From an uncultured Clostridia bacterium (GTDB lineage: Bacteria; Bacillota; Clostridia; Oscillospirales; CAG-272): a stretch of 35,792 bases of DNA. The notes beneath the pieces were generated by a model. It had not been told where the DNA came from and searched no databases. It saw nothing but the letters and a program-made list of their open reading frames with translations. The DNA is taken from NCBI GenBank assembly GCA_945929845.1, contig CAMEON010000020.1, positions 1 to 35,792 on the forward strand. Reading direction: 5' to 3'. The stretch's first letter is position 1, and every line of letters begins with the position of its first letter. Shown piece by piece: positions 16,336-23,654 of this stretch. The translations under genes were made by a program, and so were the position numbers.

Positions 16336-17088
16336 TCACAACAGGCTGTACATCCAGCCCGTGTAGATCCCGGTGGCGGCCATCCCCCACAGGCCGGTAG
16401 CCAGACAAACAGCCAGGTGCCGGAGGATCAGAGGCGACAGTCCCCGCTGGCCGGTGCGAAGCTGGGTAGCCGGGTCGGAAAGGCCGTCCGATGTGGCCTT
16501 GATGAACTGGAAAAGCATCACCCTGGCCGCCCACAGGAGCAGGGTGTACAGCAGGAAGGGCGGGATCAGGTGTCCGCCTGCGGCTACGGCATCCCCGGAG
16601 GGGATGTCTCCGCAGGAGACAGCAAGGGCCAGTGCCGAGAGGGCGGCCCCGTCGCACAGGCCACGGAAGGCCAGCGTCAGGGAGGCAAGGGCAGGGCCGA
16701 AACAGCACAGCCCGCTGACGCATAGCATGCCCCATGCCGGGAGAGCGGAGAGGCACAGCCGGAGCCAGAACAGCCAGGGGTCAAGCCCGGCGGACGGACG
16801 GTGAGCCGCCACGGCCAGGATGGCAGGCTCCGTCCCCAGAAAAGCACCTGCCAGAAGGTACCCACAGACCCCGGAAAGCAGGGTCAGGAGCAGTGCCCGC
16901 AGGGCGGTCTTTCGGTTCAGCGTCCCCAGGAAGGGAGCGGCTGGGGCCTCCGGCACGCCGGATGCTTCTCCCGGGGCAGGAACGCTGTCGTCCCATGCCT
17001 CCGGCTTTGCGGCGGGAGCCACTTCTTTCCCCGGGGGCAACTCCCTTTGAACGCCGGAGCCGACCCCGGCGGATGTTGTCTTGTCCAT
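16336..17088 (-). CDS. Multi-spanning membrane protein of unknown function
   Basis: A 250-residue protein. An Ala/Pro/Glu-rich soluble N-terminus (about 1-60) is followed by about five hydrophobic segments: 62-84, 103-125, 128-155, 168-190 and 222-246. The middle part (FGPALASLTLAFRGLCDG, then HLIPPFLLYTLLLWAARVM) vaguely recalls the SpoIIM/DUF95 fold, which would fit a spore former. The similarity is too weak to name it. ATG 17088 has a GGGAGG ribosome site 8 nt upstream. It is the first gene of a two-gene membrane-protein unit. No promoter with good boxes was found in the 195-bp upstream gap. Confidence 0.65.
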   Translation of the reverse strand: MDKTTSAGVGSGVQRELPPGKEVAPAAKPEAWDDSVPAPGEASGVPEAPAAPFLGTLNRKTALRALLLTLLSGVCGYLLAGAFLGTEPAILAVAAHRPSAGLDPWLFWLRLCLSALPAWGMLCVSGLCCFGPALASLTLAFRGLCDGAALSALALAVSCGDIPSGDAVAAGGHLIPPFLLYTLLLWAARVMLFQFIKATSDGLSDPATQLRTGQRGLSPLILRHLAVCLATGLWGMAATGIYTGWMYSLL

Positions 17089-17282
17089 TTCTCATACCTC
17101 CCACACCTTGTCCTGTGTGTATCATATGGGAGCGGACAGGAAAATATCACTGCACCGGGAAAACTCATCCACCGCAACGGCAATTTTGCATACACAGGAA
17201 GTATAGCACGGAATTGTGTTGTCTGTATGAACAAAAGGCACTTTTCTCAAAGAAATGTCATGGGCGGGGTGCGCCCGTACAA

Positions 17283-18113
17283 TTACCTCCGGTTCTGCCT
17301 CATGACCTCAAAGCCCAGCACGGCGGCGGAGGCGGCGGAGGACAGCGAGCCCCGGAATCGGTTCTCCCGGCTGTACCCGATGCGAACGGTCAGGTCAGTG
17401 CCTGACAGCACGCTCCGGCTGATGCCCCGCTTCTCCCCGCCGATGACCAGCAGAAGGGGCAGGCGCAGATCCGCCTCGTACAGGTCCACCGCATCCCGGA
17501 TGCCGGCGCAGGCGACCCGATAGCCGACCCCGTGGAACAGCTCCACCGCCCGGGCCGGTTCGCAGACAAAGAGCGGCATCTTCTCCGAGGTTCCGGCCGA
17601 GGAGCGGGCCACAAGTCCGGCCACGCCCATCCAGTTCCGGGGTGGCAGAACCACACCATCCGCTCCCGCCGCATACAGGGAGCGCACGGTGTACCCGAAA
17701 TTGTAGGGATCCTCGATGCCATCCAGCAGGACATAGAAGCCGTCCGGGCGGATGCCGTCCATGCTCCCCTCCAGGTCAGGCAGGGTGCGGTCGGAACAGA
17801 GGGCTACAATGCCCCCGTGGGTGTTCCCGGAGGTCATCTTATCCAGTTCCTCCGGGAGGACAGGCTGGACGGTGAAGCCCAGCTCCTCCGCCCGCCGCCG
17901 CAGGAAGCTCACTTCCCGAGCCTTTTTCGCCATGCGGGTCTTGTCCACGAAGACAGTCAACACCCGGCGGTCGTTGAAGCTGCGGATATCCGGGTCAAGG
18001 ACAGCGGAGATGGCTGTCATGCCCTCAAATATGTCCGGGGAGGCGGATTCAGCCGGCAAAGCCTCCCCCGGTTGGCTTTGGTCAGAGGGGGCGGATTGAT
18101 TCAGACGGTTCAT
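17283..18113 (-). CDS. TrmH/SpoU-family RNA 2'-O-methyltransferase
   Basis: A 276-residue SPOUT-class methyltransferase that methylates a ribose 2'-OH in rRNA or tRNA. It has the N-terminal substrate-binding part and then the knotted domain, with motif 1 DPYNFGYTVRSLYAAGADGV, the RSSAGTSEKMPLF segment and motif 2 LLLVIGGEKRGIS. The last motif reads RGSLSSAASAAVLGFEV where RlmB/TrmH have SLNVSVA, so the usual Asn is replaced; I believe related clostridial proteins also vary here. The start at 18113 (AAAGG about 9 nt upstream) is preferred over an open frame extending another 140 codons antisense to spoIIID, which has no family similarity. Confidence 0.85.
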   Translation of the reverse strand: MNRLNQSAPSDQSQPGEALPAESASPDIFEGMTAISAVLDPDIRSFNDRRVLTVFVDKTRMAKKAREVSFLRRRAEELGFTVQPVLPEELDKMTSGNTHGGIVALCSDRTLPDLEGSMDGIRPDGFYVLLDGIEDPYNFGYTVRSLYAAGADGVVLPPRNWMGVAGLVARSSAGTSEKMPLFVCEPARAVELFHGVGYRVACAGIRDAVDLYEADLRLPLLLVIGGEKRGISRSVLSGTDLTVRIGYSRENRFRGSLSSAASAAVLGFEVMRQNRR

Positions 18114-18192
18114 AAAAAGGCTGCCTTTCATAAGTGGAATGAGCGGTGTGTATTCTCTGTATAAAAAGTGTCGGTTCCGGGAAAAAAGAACG

Positions 18193-18220
18193 GATAAAAA
18201 TGCCAAATTGCGCATACAGT
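18193..18220 (+). promoter_or_regulatory. Sigma-E-type promoter of spoIIID
   Basis: GATAAA (18193-18198), 14-bp spacer, CATACAGT (18213-18220). The -10 box matches the CATACA-T consensus known for mother-cell sigma-E in Bacillus, where spoIIID is itself a sigma-E gene. No sigma-A promoter is visible here. Confidence 0.5.
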
Positions 18221-18269
18221 GGTTTTGAAGCCGGTCGGAACAGGAACCGGCCACGGAGGGTTCCAGGGT

Positions 18270-18536
18270 ATGATGTATTTGGCGCAAGACAAGGAGCGAT
18301 GTGTGCTTCTGGCTACCTACCTGGTGGAGAATCAGACCACCGTCCGGGCCACGGCCAAGCGGTTCGGTATCAGCAAAAGCACGGTACATAAGGATGTCAC
18401 ACAGATATTGCAGCATGTCAACCGTCCGCTCTACGATGAGGTGAGCCGGGTTCTGGCTCAGAACAAAAGGGAACGGCACCTGCGGGGAGGGGAAGCTACC
18501 AGGCGGAAGTATCTGGCCGACCCCCACAGACATTGA
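18270..18536 (+). CDS. spoIIID: Sporulation transcription regulator SpoIIID
   Basis: An 89-residue DNA-binding protein that adjusts mother-cell gene expression between sigma-E and sigma-K during sporulation. It has the family helix-turn-helix TVRATAKRFGISKSTVHKDV and the C-terminal basic motif HLRGGEATRRKY, both characteristic. I start at ATG 18270 with GGAGGG at 18255-18260; a GTG- or ATG-initiated extension from 18219 would include the -10 region of the predicted sigma-E promoter and is unlikely. It is followed by a bidirectional terminator. Its presence is the best single evidence that the host forms spores. Confidence 0.95.
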   Translation: MMYLAQDKERCVLLATYLVENQTTVRATAKRFGISKSTVHKDVTQILQHVNRPLYDEVSRVLAQNKRERHLRGGEATRRKYLADPHRH

Positions 18537-18572
18537 GGCGGGTGTGCAAAGAGATCATGGGATATAAAAGAG

Positions 18573-18598
18573 AAAAAAGCCGCCTGCGCGGCTTTTTC
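18573..18598. terminator. Bidirectional terminator between spoIIID and tRNA-Thr
   Basis: AAAAAGCCGC-ctgc-GCGGCTTTTT (18574-18597) is a perfect stem with A and T runs at the two sides, suitable for both convergent transcripts. Confidence 0.85.
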
Positions 18599-18601
18599 AT
18601 T

Positions 18602-18677
18602 TGGAGCTGGTGGCCGGATTTGAACCGGCGACCTGCTGATTACGAATCAGCTGCTCTGCCAGCTGAGCCACACCAGC
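18602..18677 (-). tRNA. tRNA-Thr (anticodon CGT)
   Basis: A 76-nt cloverleaf on the minus strand. The acceptor GCTGGTG pairs perfectly with CACCAGC, followed by discriminator T and encoded CCA. The anticodon loop TTCGTAA gives CGT (threonine, reads ACG), and the T-arm has GGTTCGAATCC. A consensus promoter lies 27 bp upstream. Confidence 0.95.
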
Positions 18678-18703
18678 ATCCGGGATGCTTCAGCAACGGA
18701 AGT

Positions 18704-18732
18704 ATTATACCACAAACTGTCCCCTTTTGCAA
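18704..18732 (-). promoter_or_regulatory. Promoter of tRNA-Thr
   Basis: Minus strand TTGCAA (18727-18732), 17-bp spacer, TATAAT (18704-18709). Confidence 0.7.
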
Positions 18733-18787
18733 GGGGTTTTCTTAAATTTTCATGATTTTTTGTTACGAGTGCGTTGCCACTCAACCG

Positions 18788-18836
18788 GGGGACGGGCACA
18801 CCGTCCCCTAGAAACTGCCATTTCAGGCAGTGTTTT
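18788..18836. terminator. Paired hairpins downstream of the PH-domain gene
   Basis: ACTGCC (18814-18819) pairs with GGCAGT (18826-18831) next to AAAC / GTTTTCT, and beyond it GGGGACGG (18788-18795) pairs with CCGTCCCC (18801-18808). They probably end the minus-strand transcript of 18849-19436, though T-runs are short. Confidence 0.4.
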
Positions 18837-18848
18837 CTACCCATAGGT

Positions 18849-19436
18849 TTAGCTGTTTGCACTGTTTCCCGCCTGGGCGATCAACTCAGACACCAGCTGG
18901 TACACCTCCTGCACCGGGTCGATCATGACGAAGGAGGTGTCCGCATCGCCCTTCCCTGCATTCCAGAGGTTTCCGTTCTGGTTGTTCGGAGTTTCCGGAG
19001 CGAAGCAGATGGTACCGGATGTTCCCTTCCCGGTGGTCATCCTCACCTGCTGAACCCGTGCAAAGTTGAACTCAACGCAGTTGGTTCCCTTGCGTCCGGT
19101 GCACAGGATGATCGCCCGGCTACCTGTCACGGCATAAACGGTATTCATCATCCGCTTCTTATGGCCGAAAAAGGTCATATACACCAGGAAACAGCCCATA
19201 CCGAGAAACGGCAGGCCGAACAGGCCAAAGAAGCCACCGTCGATAAAGGCACCGCATGTCCAGAAAAGCGAGAAGCCAAGGAAGAACACAGACACAACCA
19301 CCGCCACAACCGATGGGCGGACAGGGGTGGAAGCGTAGGGTTGCCCCACCCAGAGGAGCTCTTCCCCGTCATGCAGGAAGGGCGTCACATAGCTTTGCAG
19401 GGAAGGGTCGCTGGCAGGGATCGTTCGGTTACTCAT
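18849..19436 (-). CDS. PH-domain (bPH-type) membrane protein
   Basis: A 195-residue protein. Its N-terminus contains HDGEELLWVGQP, a phrase typical of bacterial PH-domain proteins. Two hydrophobic helices follow (about 43-65 and 72-92), then a cytoplasmic PH-like beta-domain (NTVYAVTGSRAIILC, VEFNFARVQQVRM, SFVMIDPVQEVYQLV helix). The biochemical role of this family is unknown. ATG 19436 has AGGAGG at good spacing. It follows the ABC exporter genes by 53 bp and may be their distal operon partner. Confidence 0.75.
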   Translation of the reverse strand: MSNRTIPASDPSLQSYVTPFLHDGEELLWVGQPYASTPVRPSVVAVVVSVFFLGFSLFWTCGAFIDGGFFGLFGLPFLGMGCFLVYMTFFGHKKRMMNTVYAVTGSRAIILCTGRKGTNCVEFNFARVQQVRMTTGKGTSGTICFAPETPNNQNGNLWNAGKGDADTSFVMIDPVQEVYQLVSELIAQAGNSANS

Positions 19437-19489
19437 GATGGTACCTCCTGATATTTCATTGTCACGCCGTGCCTTTCGTCGATAGGATC

Positions 19490-21472
19490 TTATTCCAGTT
19501 CAAAGGCACCGGTGTACAGCTGGTAGTAGGTGCCCCGCTCTGCGATGAGCTTCTCGTGATTGCCCCGCTCGATGATGCGCCCGTGGTCAAGCACCATGAT
19601 GACATCGGAATTCTTCACCGTGGACAGGCGGTGGGCGATGACGAACACCGTCCGACCCTCCATCAGCTTATCCATACCAGCCTGTACGATGGCCTCGGTG
19701 CGGGTATCAATGGAGGAGGTAGCCTCGTCCAGGATCATGACCGGCGGGTCAGCCACAGCGGCCCGGGCAATGGCGATCAGCTGACGCTGGCCCTGGGACA
19801 GGTTGGCACCGTTGTTGGTCAGCTCGGTGGCGTACCCGTGGGGCAGGCGGGTGATGAAGTCATCCGCCCCGGCCAGCCGGGCGGCGGCACGGCACTCCTC
19901 GTCTGTGGCATCCAGCTTGCCGTAGCGGATATTGTCCATGACGGTGCCGGTGAACAGGTTGGTCTCCTGCAGCACGATGCCCAGGGAGCGGCGCAGATCC
20001 GACTTCTTTATCTTATTGATATTGATGCCGTCGTACCGGATCTTCCCGTCGGCAATATCGTAAAAGCGGTTGATCAGGTTGGTGATGGTGGTCTTGCCGG
20101 CACCGGTGGCACCGACGAAGGCCACCTTCTGCCCCGGTTCGGCATACACCGACACATCGTGGAGCACAGGCTTCCCCTCCGTGTAGGCAAAGTCCACATC
20201 GGTCAGGCGCACATCGCCCCGCAGTAGGGTGTAGGTGACACTGCCATCGGCGGCGTGGGGATGCTTCCAGGCCCACTGGCCGGTGTGCTCATCGGTCTCT
20301 GTCACCCTGCCACTGCCATCCTCGGCTACCCGGGCGTTGACCAGCGTCACATAGCCCTCGTCCTCCTCCGGTGTCTCATCCATCAGGGTGAATATCCTTT
20401 CGCCACCGGCCATAGCCATGACGATGGAGTTCACCTGCTGGGATACCTGGTTGATGTTTCCGGTGAACTGCTTGGTCATGGACAGGAAGGTCACCACCAC
20501 CGACACGGTGACAGCCGTAGCCGTCGGGTCAAACAGACTGCGTATGCACAGGTTGAACCAACCGTTGAGCAGGAAGGAGCACCCCACCGTCACCACGATC
20601 ACATAGAAGATGTTGCCGAGATTCATGATGATGGGGCCAAGCATATTGGCGTAGGCATGGGCACGGTAGCTGTCCTCGTACAGCTCCTGATTGAGCTTAT
20701 CAAAATCAGCCTGGCAGGCATCCTCGTGGTTGAAGACCTTCACCACCTTCTGCCCGTTCATCATTTCCTGTACATAGCCCTCCTCGGCACCCACCGAACG
20801 CTGGAGCCGGACGAAGTATTTAGAGGATCCGCCACCCAGCTTGCCGGACAGCAGGATCATGAGCACCACGCCCACAAGCAGGACGCAGGTCAGCCACACA
20901 CTGTACCACAGCATGATAAAGAACACGCTGACCACGATCACACCAGACCGGACAAGGGTAGGCAGGGACTGTCCCACCAATTGGCGCAGGGTGTCAATGT
21001 CGTTGGTGTAGTAGGACATGATGTCCCCGTGCTTATGGGTGTCGAAGTAACGGATGGGCAGATCCTGCATCTTTTCAAACATGGTCTTTCTCATTCTGTT
21101 AAGGAAGCCCTGGGTAATGACTGCCTCCAGTTGGGTTTCCAATGACAGGGCAATGATAGCCAGAATATAAAAGCCGATCAGGATCATGACCTTGGGTACG
21201 ATCATATCCCTGGCTATATCCCATGTCACGCCTTCCCGCAGGCAGTAGTCAATGGCACGGGTGACCTGCTCCAGGAAGATGGCCGGGAGTGTAGCCACAA
21301 TGGCGGAGAAAATGATGCAGGCCACCGTGACCGGCAAAAGAACCGGGTAGTACCCATGCAGCATCCGCACCACACGGGCAAGGATCTTCATATCCAGCTT
21401 TCTTTTTGGACGCTGTGGATCTTTTTCTGCGGAGCCGGGGATGTTCTTCTTTCTCATATGCTTACTTTCCAT
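19490..21472 (-). CDS. ABC exporter half-transporter, catalytically complete NBD
   Basis: A 660-residue fused membrane-plus-ATPase subunit (type IV ABC exporter): charged N-terminal tail (1-30), six transmembrane helices (about 45-340), then the nucleotide-binding domain. Walker A GATGAGKTT, Walker B VMILDEATSSID with catalytic Glu, and switch His in VIAHRLST are intact, but the signature is the non-consensus LSQGQ. An insertion of about 50 residues precedes the NBD. Its partner at 21462-23228 is degenerate in the complementary positions, so the two form a heterodimer of the LmrCD/BmrCD/TM287-288 kind, exporting drugs, lipids or peptides. The start at ATG 21472 overlaps the partner's end by 11 bp; an in-frame extension of 30 codons lies inside the partner gene. 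Confidence 0.92.
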   Translation of the reverse strand: MESKHMRKKNIPGSAEKDPQRPKRKLDMKILARVVRMLHGYYPVLLPVTVACIIFSAIVATLPAIFLEQVTRAIDYCLREGVTWDIARDMIVPKVMILIGFYILAIIALSLETQLEAVITQGFLNRMRKTMFEKMQDLPIRYFDTHKHGDIMSYYTNDIDTLRQLVGQSLPTLVRSGVIVVSVFFIMLWYSVWLTCVLLVGVVLMILLSGKLGGGSSKYFVRLQRSVGAEEGYVQEMMNGQKVVKVFNHEDACQADFDKLNQELYEDSYRAHAYANMLGPIIMNLGNIFYVIVVTVGCSFLLNGWFNLCIRSLFDPTATAVTVSVVVTFLSMTKQFTGNINQVSQQVNSIVMAMAGGERIFTLMDETPEEDEGYVTLVNARVAEDGSGRVTETDEHTGQWAWKHPHAADGSVTYTLLRGDVRLTDVDFAYTEGKPVLHDVSVYAEPGQKVAFVGATGAGKTTITNLINRFYDIADGKIRYDGININKIKKSDLRRSLGIVLQETNLFTGTVMDNIRYGKLDATDEECRAAARLAGADDFITRLPHGYATELTNNGANLSQGQRQLIAIARAAVADPPVMILDEATSSIDTRTEAIVQAGMDKLMEGRTVFVIAHRLSTVKNSDVIMVLDHGRIIERGNHEKLIAERGTYYQLYTGAFELE

Positions 21473-23228
21473 TTTCGCTCTCCCCTTTTCCGCTTGTCTG
21501 CTGTTCATATACTTCCCGGTAGATCGGGCTGGTGGCGAGAAGCTGTTCGTGCGTGCCCACACAGGCTACCCGTCCACCCTCCATGACCAGGATCATGTCC
21601 GCATGCTCTACCGATGCGATGCGCTGGGCGATGATGATCTTGGTGGTCTCCGGAATGTAGGAAGTGAATCCAGCCCGGATCAGGGCATCGGTGCGGGTGT
21701 CCACGGCGGAGGTAGAGTCATCCAGTATCAGGATCTTCGGCTTCTTGAGCAGCGCCCGGGCGATACACAGCCGTTGCTTCTGTCCGCCGGACACATTGGT
21801 GCCGCCCTGCTCGATGTGGGTGTCATATCCGTCCGGGAAGGACTGGATGAACTCGTCGGCCTGAGCCAGGCGGCAGGCCTGCACAATATCCTCATCGGTA
21901 GCCTGGGGGTTACCCCAGCGCAGGTTCTCCTTGATGGTTCCGGAGAACAAAAGATTCTTCTGGAGAACCATAGCCACGCTGTCCCGCAGGGCGGTCAGAT
22001 CGTAGTTCCGCACATCCACGCCGCCTACCTTGACACTGCCCTCTGTCACATCGTACAGCCGGGGGATCAACTGCACCAGCGTGCTCTTGGATGACCCGGT
22101 TCCGCCGATGATGCCTACTGTCGCCCCGGACGGGATGTGCAGGTTCACATTGGACAGTGAGAACGCTTCGGCAGAGGCGGTGTACTTGAAGCTGACATTC
22201 TCAAAATCCACGGAGCCGTCTGCGATCTCCATGACCGGGTTTTCTGCATTCTTCATGTCCGGCACCTCGTCCAGCACCTCCATGATCCGGCGCAGGGATT
22301 CGATGGACATGGTGATCATGACATAGATCATAGCCAGCATCATCAAGGACATGAGGATAGCCATGCCGTAGGTCAGAAGGGCGGAGATGTTCCCGATGTT
22401 GACACCGGACTCCGGATGCCGTATGGCCATGAAGGAGCCCATCAGCAGGATGAACACCATGTTGAAGTACAGGCAGAAGTTTGCCAGCGGGGTGTCCACG
22501 GCCACGATGCGCTCTGCCCGGGTGAAGTCCCCGCAGATGTCATCGGAGGCCCGGCGGAATTTCTCCTTCTCGTAGTCCTCCCGGGCGAAGCCCTTGACCA
22601 CCCGCATCCCACGGACATTTTCCTCAATGGATTCGTTCAGCTTATCGTACTTTCGGAACACCCGGTGGAAGGCGGGCATGGCTTTCTTGGATATGATGAA
22701 AAGGCCGATACCCAGCACGGGGATGACCACAGCGAAGGTGAGGGCCAGCCAGCCGCCCAGGTAGGCCGCCATGACCACCGAGAAGATCAGCATCAGCGGG
22801 CTCCGCACGGCGGTGCGGATGATCATCATGTATGCCATCTGCACATTGGCCACATCGGTGGTCATCCGGGTCACCAGAGAGGCGGAGGAGAACTTGTCGA
22901 TGTTGATAAAGGAGAAGGACTGGATCTTCTCAAACAGGTCGTGGCGCAGATTCTTGGCAAATCCGGAGGAGGCCCGGGCGCAGGTAAAGCCGCCGAGACC
23001 GCCGCAGGCCAAGGAGATCAGAGCCAGTCCGACCATGACCAGACCCACCGGCAGAATGTCCTTCGTAATGGACAGGGCATCACCCTTCTGCTGGATCCTG
23101 TTGATCAGGTAGGTGGCTGTGATGTACGGGATGGCCGTCTCTATGATGGCTTCCCCTACCATGAACAGCAGAGTCAGCAGGGTGGCCTTCTTGTATTCCC
23201 GGATACATTTTGAGAGCCGCAGTAGCAT
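21462..23228 (-). CDS. ABC exporter half-transporter, degenerate NBD
   Basis: A 588-residue half-transporter with six transmembrane helices (about 15-320) and a nucleotide-binding domain: Walker A GGTGSSKST, consensus signature VSGGQ, Walker B ILILDDSTSAVD with Asp in place of the catalytic Glu, and IIAQRIAS with Gln in place of the switch His. Its own Walker A/B thus face the LSQGQ of the partner to make the non-hydrolysing site, while its VSGGQ completes the active site of the partner, as in BmrC/LmrC-type subunits. The first gene of the operon; ATG 23228 has AAAGGAAG, with promoter at 23301-23329 and a palindrome in the leader. Confidence 0.92.
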   Translation of the reverse strand: MLLRLSKCIREYKKATLLTLLFMVGEAIIETAIPYITATYLINRIQQKGDALSITKDILPVGLVMVGLALISLACGGLGGFTCARASSGFAKNLRHDLFEKIQSFSFINIDKFSSASLVTRMTTDVANVQMAYMMIIRTAVRSPLMLIFSVVMAAYLGGWLALTFAVVIPVLGIGLFIISKKAMPAFHRVFRKYDKLNESIEENVRGMRVVKGFAREDYEKEKFRRASDDICGDFTRAERIVAVDTPLANFCLYFNMVFILLMGSFMAIRHPESGVNIGNISALLTYGMAILMSLMMLAMIYVMITMSIESLRRIMEVLDEVPDMKNAENPVMEIADGSVDFENVSFKYTASAEAFSLSNVNLHIPSGATVGIIGGTGSSKSTLVQLIPRLYDVTEGSVKVGGVDVRNYDLTALRDSVAMVLQKNLLFSGTIKENLRWGNPQATDEDIVQACRLAQADEFIQSFPDGYDTHIEQGGTNVSGGQKQRLCIARALLKKPKILILDDSTSAVDTRTDALIRAGFTSYIPETTKIIIAQRIASVEHADMILVMEGGRVACVGTHEQLLATSPIYREVYEQQTSGKGESENGK

Positions 23229-23243
23229 GAATACTTCCTTTCC

Positions 23244-23270
23244 GGCACATACCGTCCTGTGGTATGTACC
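23244..23270 (-). promoter_or_regulatory. Palindrome in the ABC exporter leader
   Basis: GGCACATACC (23244-23253), 7-nt gap, GGTATGTACC (23261-23270): arms match at 9 of 10 positions. It lies between the promoter and the ribosome site of the 588-residue subunit, so it could be a repressor operator or an RNA hairpin that controls expression. Confidence 0.45.
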
Positions 23271-23300
23271 ATTTCATGTAATACTTTGCACACGGCTACT

Positions 23301-23329
23301 ATTGTACCCTCTTTTCAACTTTCTGTCAA
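23301..23329 (-). promoter_or_regulatory. Sigma-A promoter of the ABC exporter operon
   Basis: Minus strand TTGACA (23324-23329), 17-bp spacer, TACAAT (23301-23306). The leader is about 65 nt. Confidence 0.75.
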
Positions 23330-23383
23330 GTGGTATTTAAAATAATTCAGGTGGCGGTCAGGGGGGGGAACCTCCCTTCAAAG

Positions 23384-23630
23384 GTTACAGTTCAACTAAC
23401 CCCCGCAGTGCGCTCCCTTTTCCACCGTAGAGCGGGGCGAGGGGCCCCCGCGATGGCGTTTTTGTTATTTTATGTGACAGTTACGCTGGCTCCCCTGGAA
23501 TAATTATAGCAAAAACACCATCAAACAACGCATCCGACATGATTATTACACATTTTGAAAGTTCTTGGGGGTCTGGGGGCTTCTTTCAAGAAGCCCCCAG
23601 GCGTTCTCCCGTTCCCTACCTGAACTGCCA
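23384..23630 (+). repeat. GTTACAGTTCA-family intergenic repeat, copy 2 (247 bp)
   Basis: Starts GTTACAGTTCAACTA and ends near CTACCTGAACTGCCA (degenerate inverted end). It contains the GC-rich block shared with copies 1 and 3 and a near-perfect hairpin TGGGGGCTTCTT / AAGAAGCCCCCA (about 23574-23599). The 9-bp word CCTTCAAAG abuts both sides (23375-23383 and 23631-23639) and may be a target duplication. It fills the gap between the exporter promoter and the AGCS gene and lies 3' to the latter. Confidence 0.7.
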
Positions 23631-23654
23631 CCTTCAAAGACTTTTCACAAAGGA

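Noticed and set aside
17283..18533. 416-residue version of the TrmH-family protein
   Set aside because: The extra 140 residues run antisense through spoIIID and its promoter and have no similarity to the family; the start at 18113 has a ribosome site.
18219..18536. Longer SpoIIID start at 18219
   Set aside because: It would begin inside the -10 box of the predicted sigma-E promoter; ATG 18270 has a good ribosome site and matches family length.
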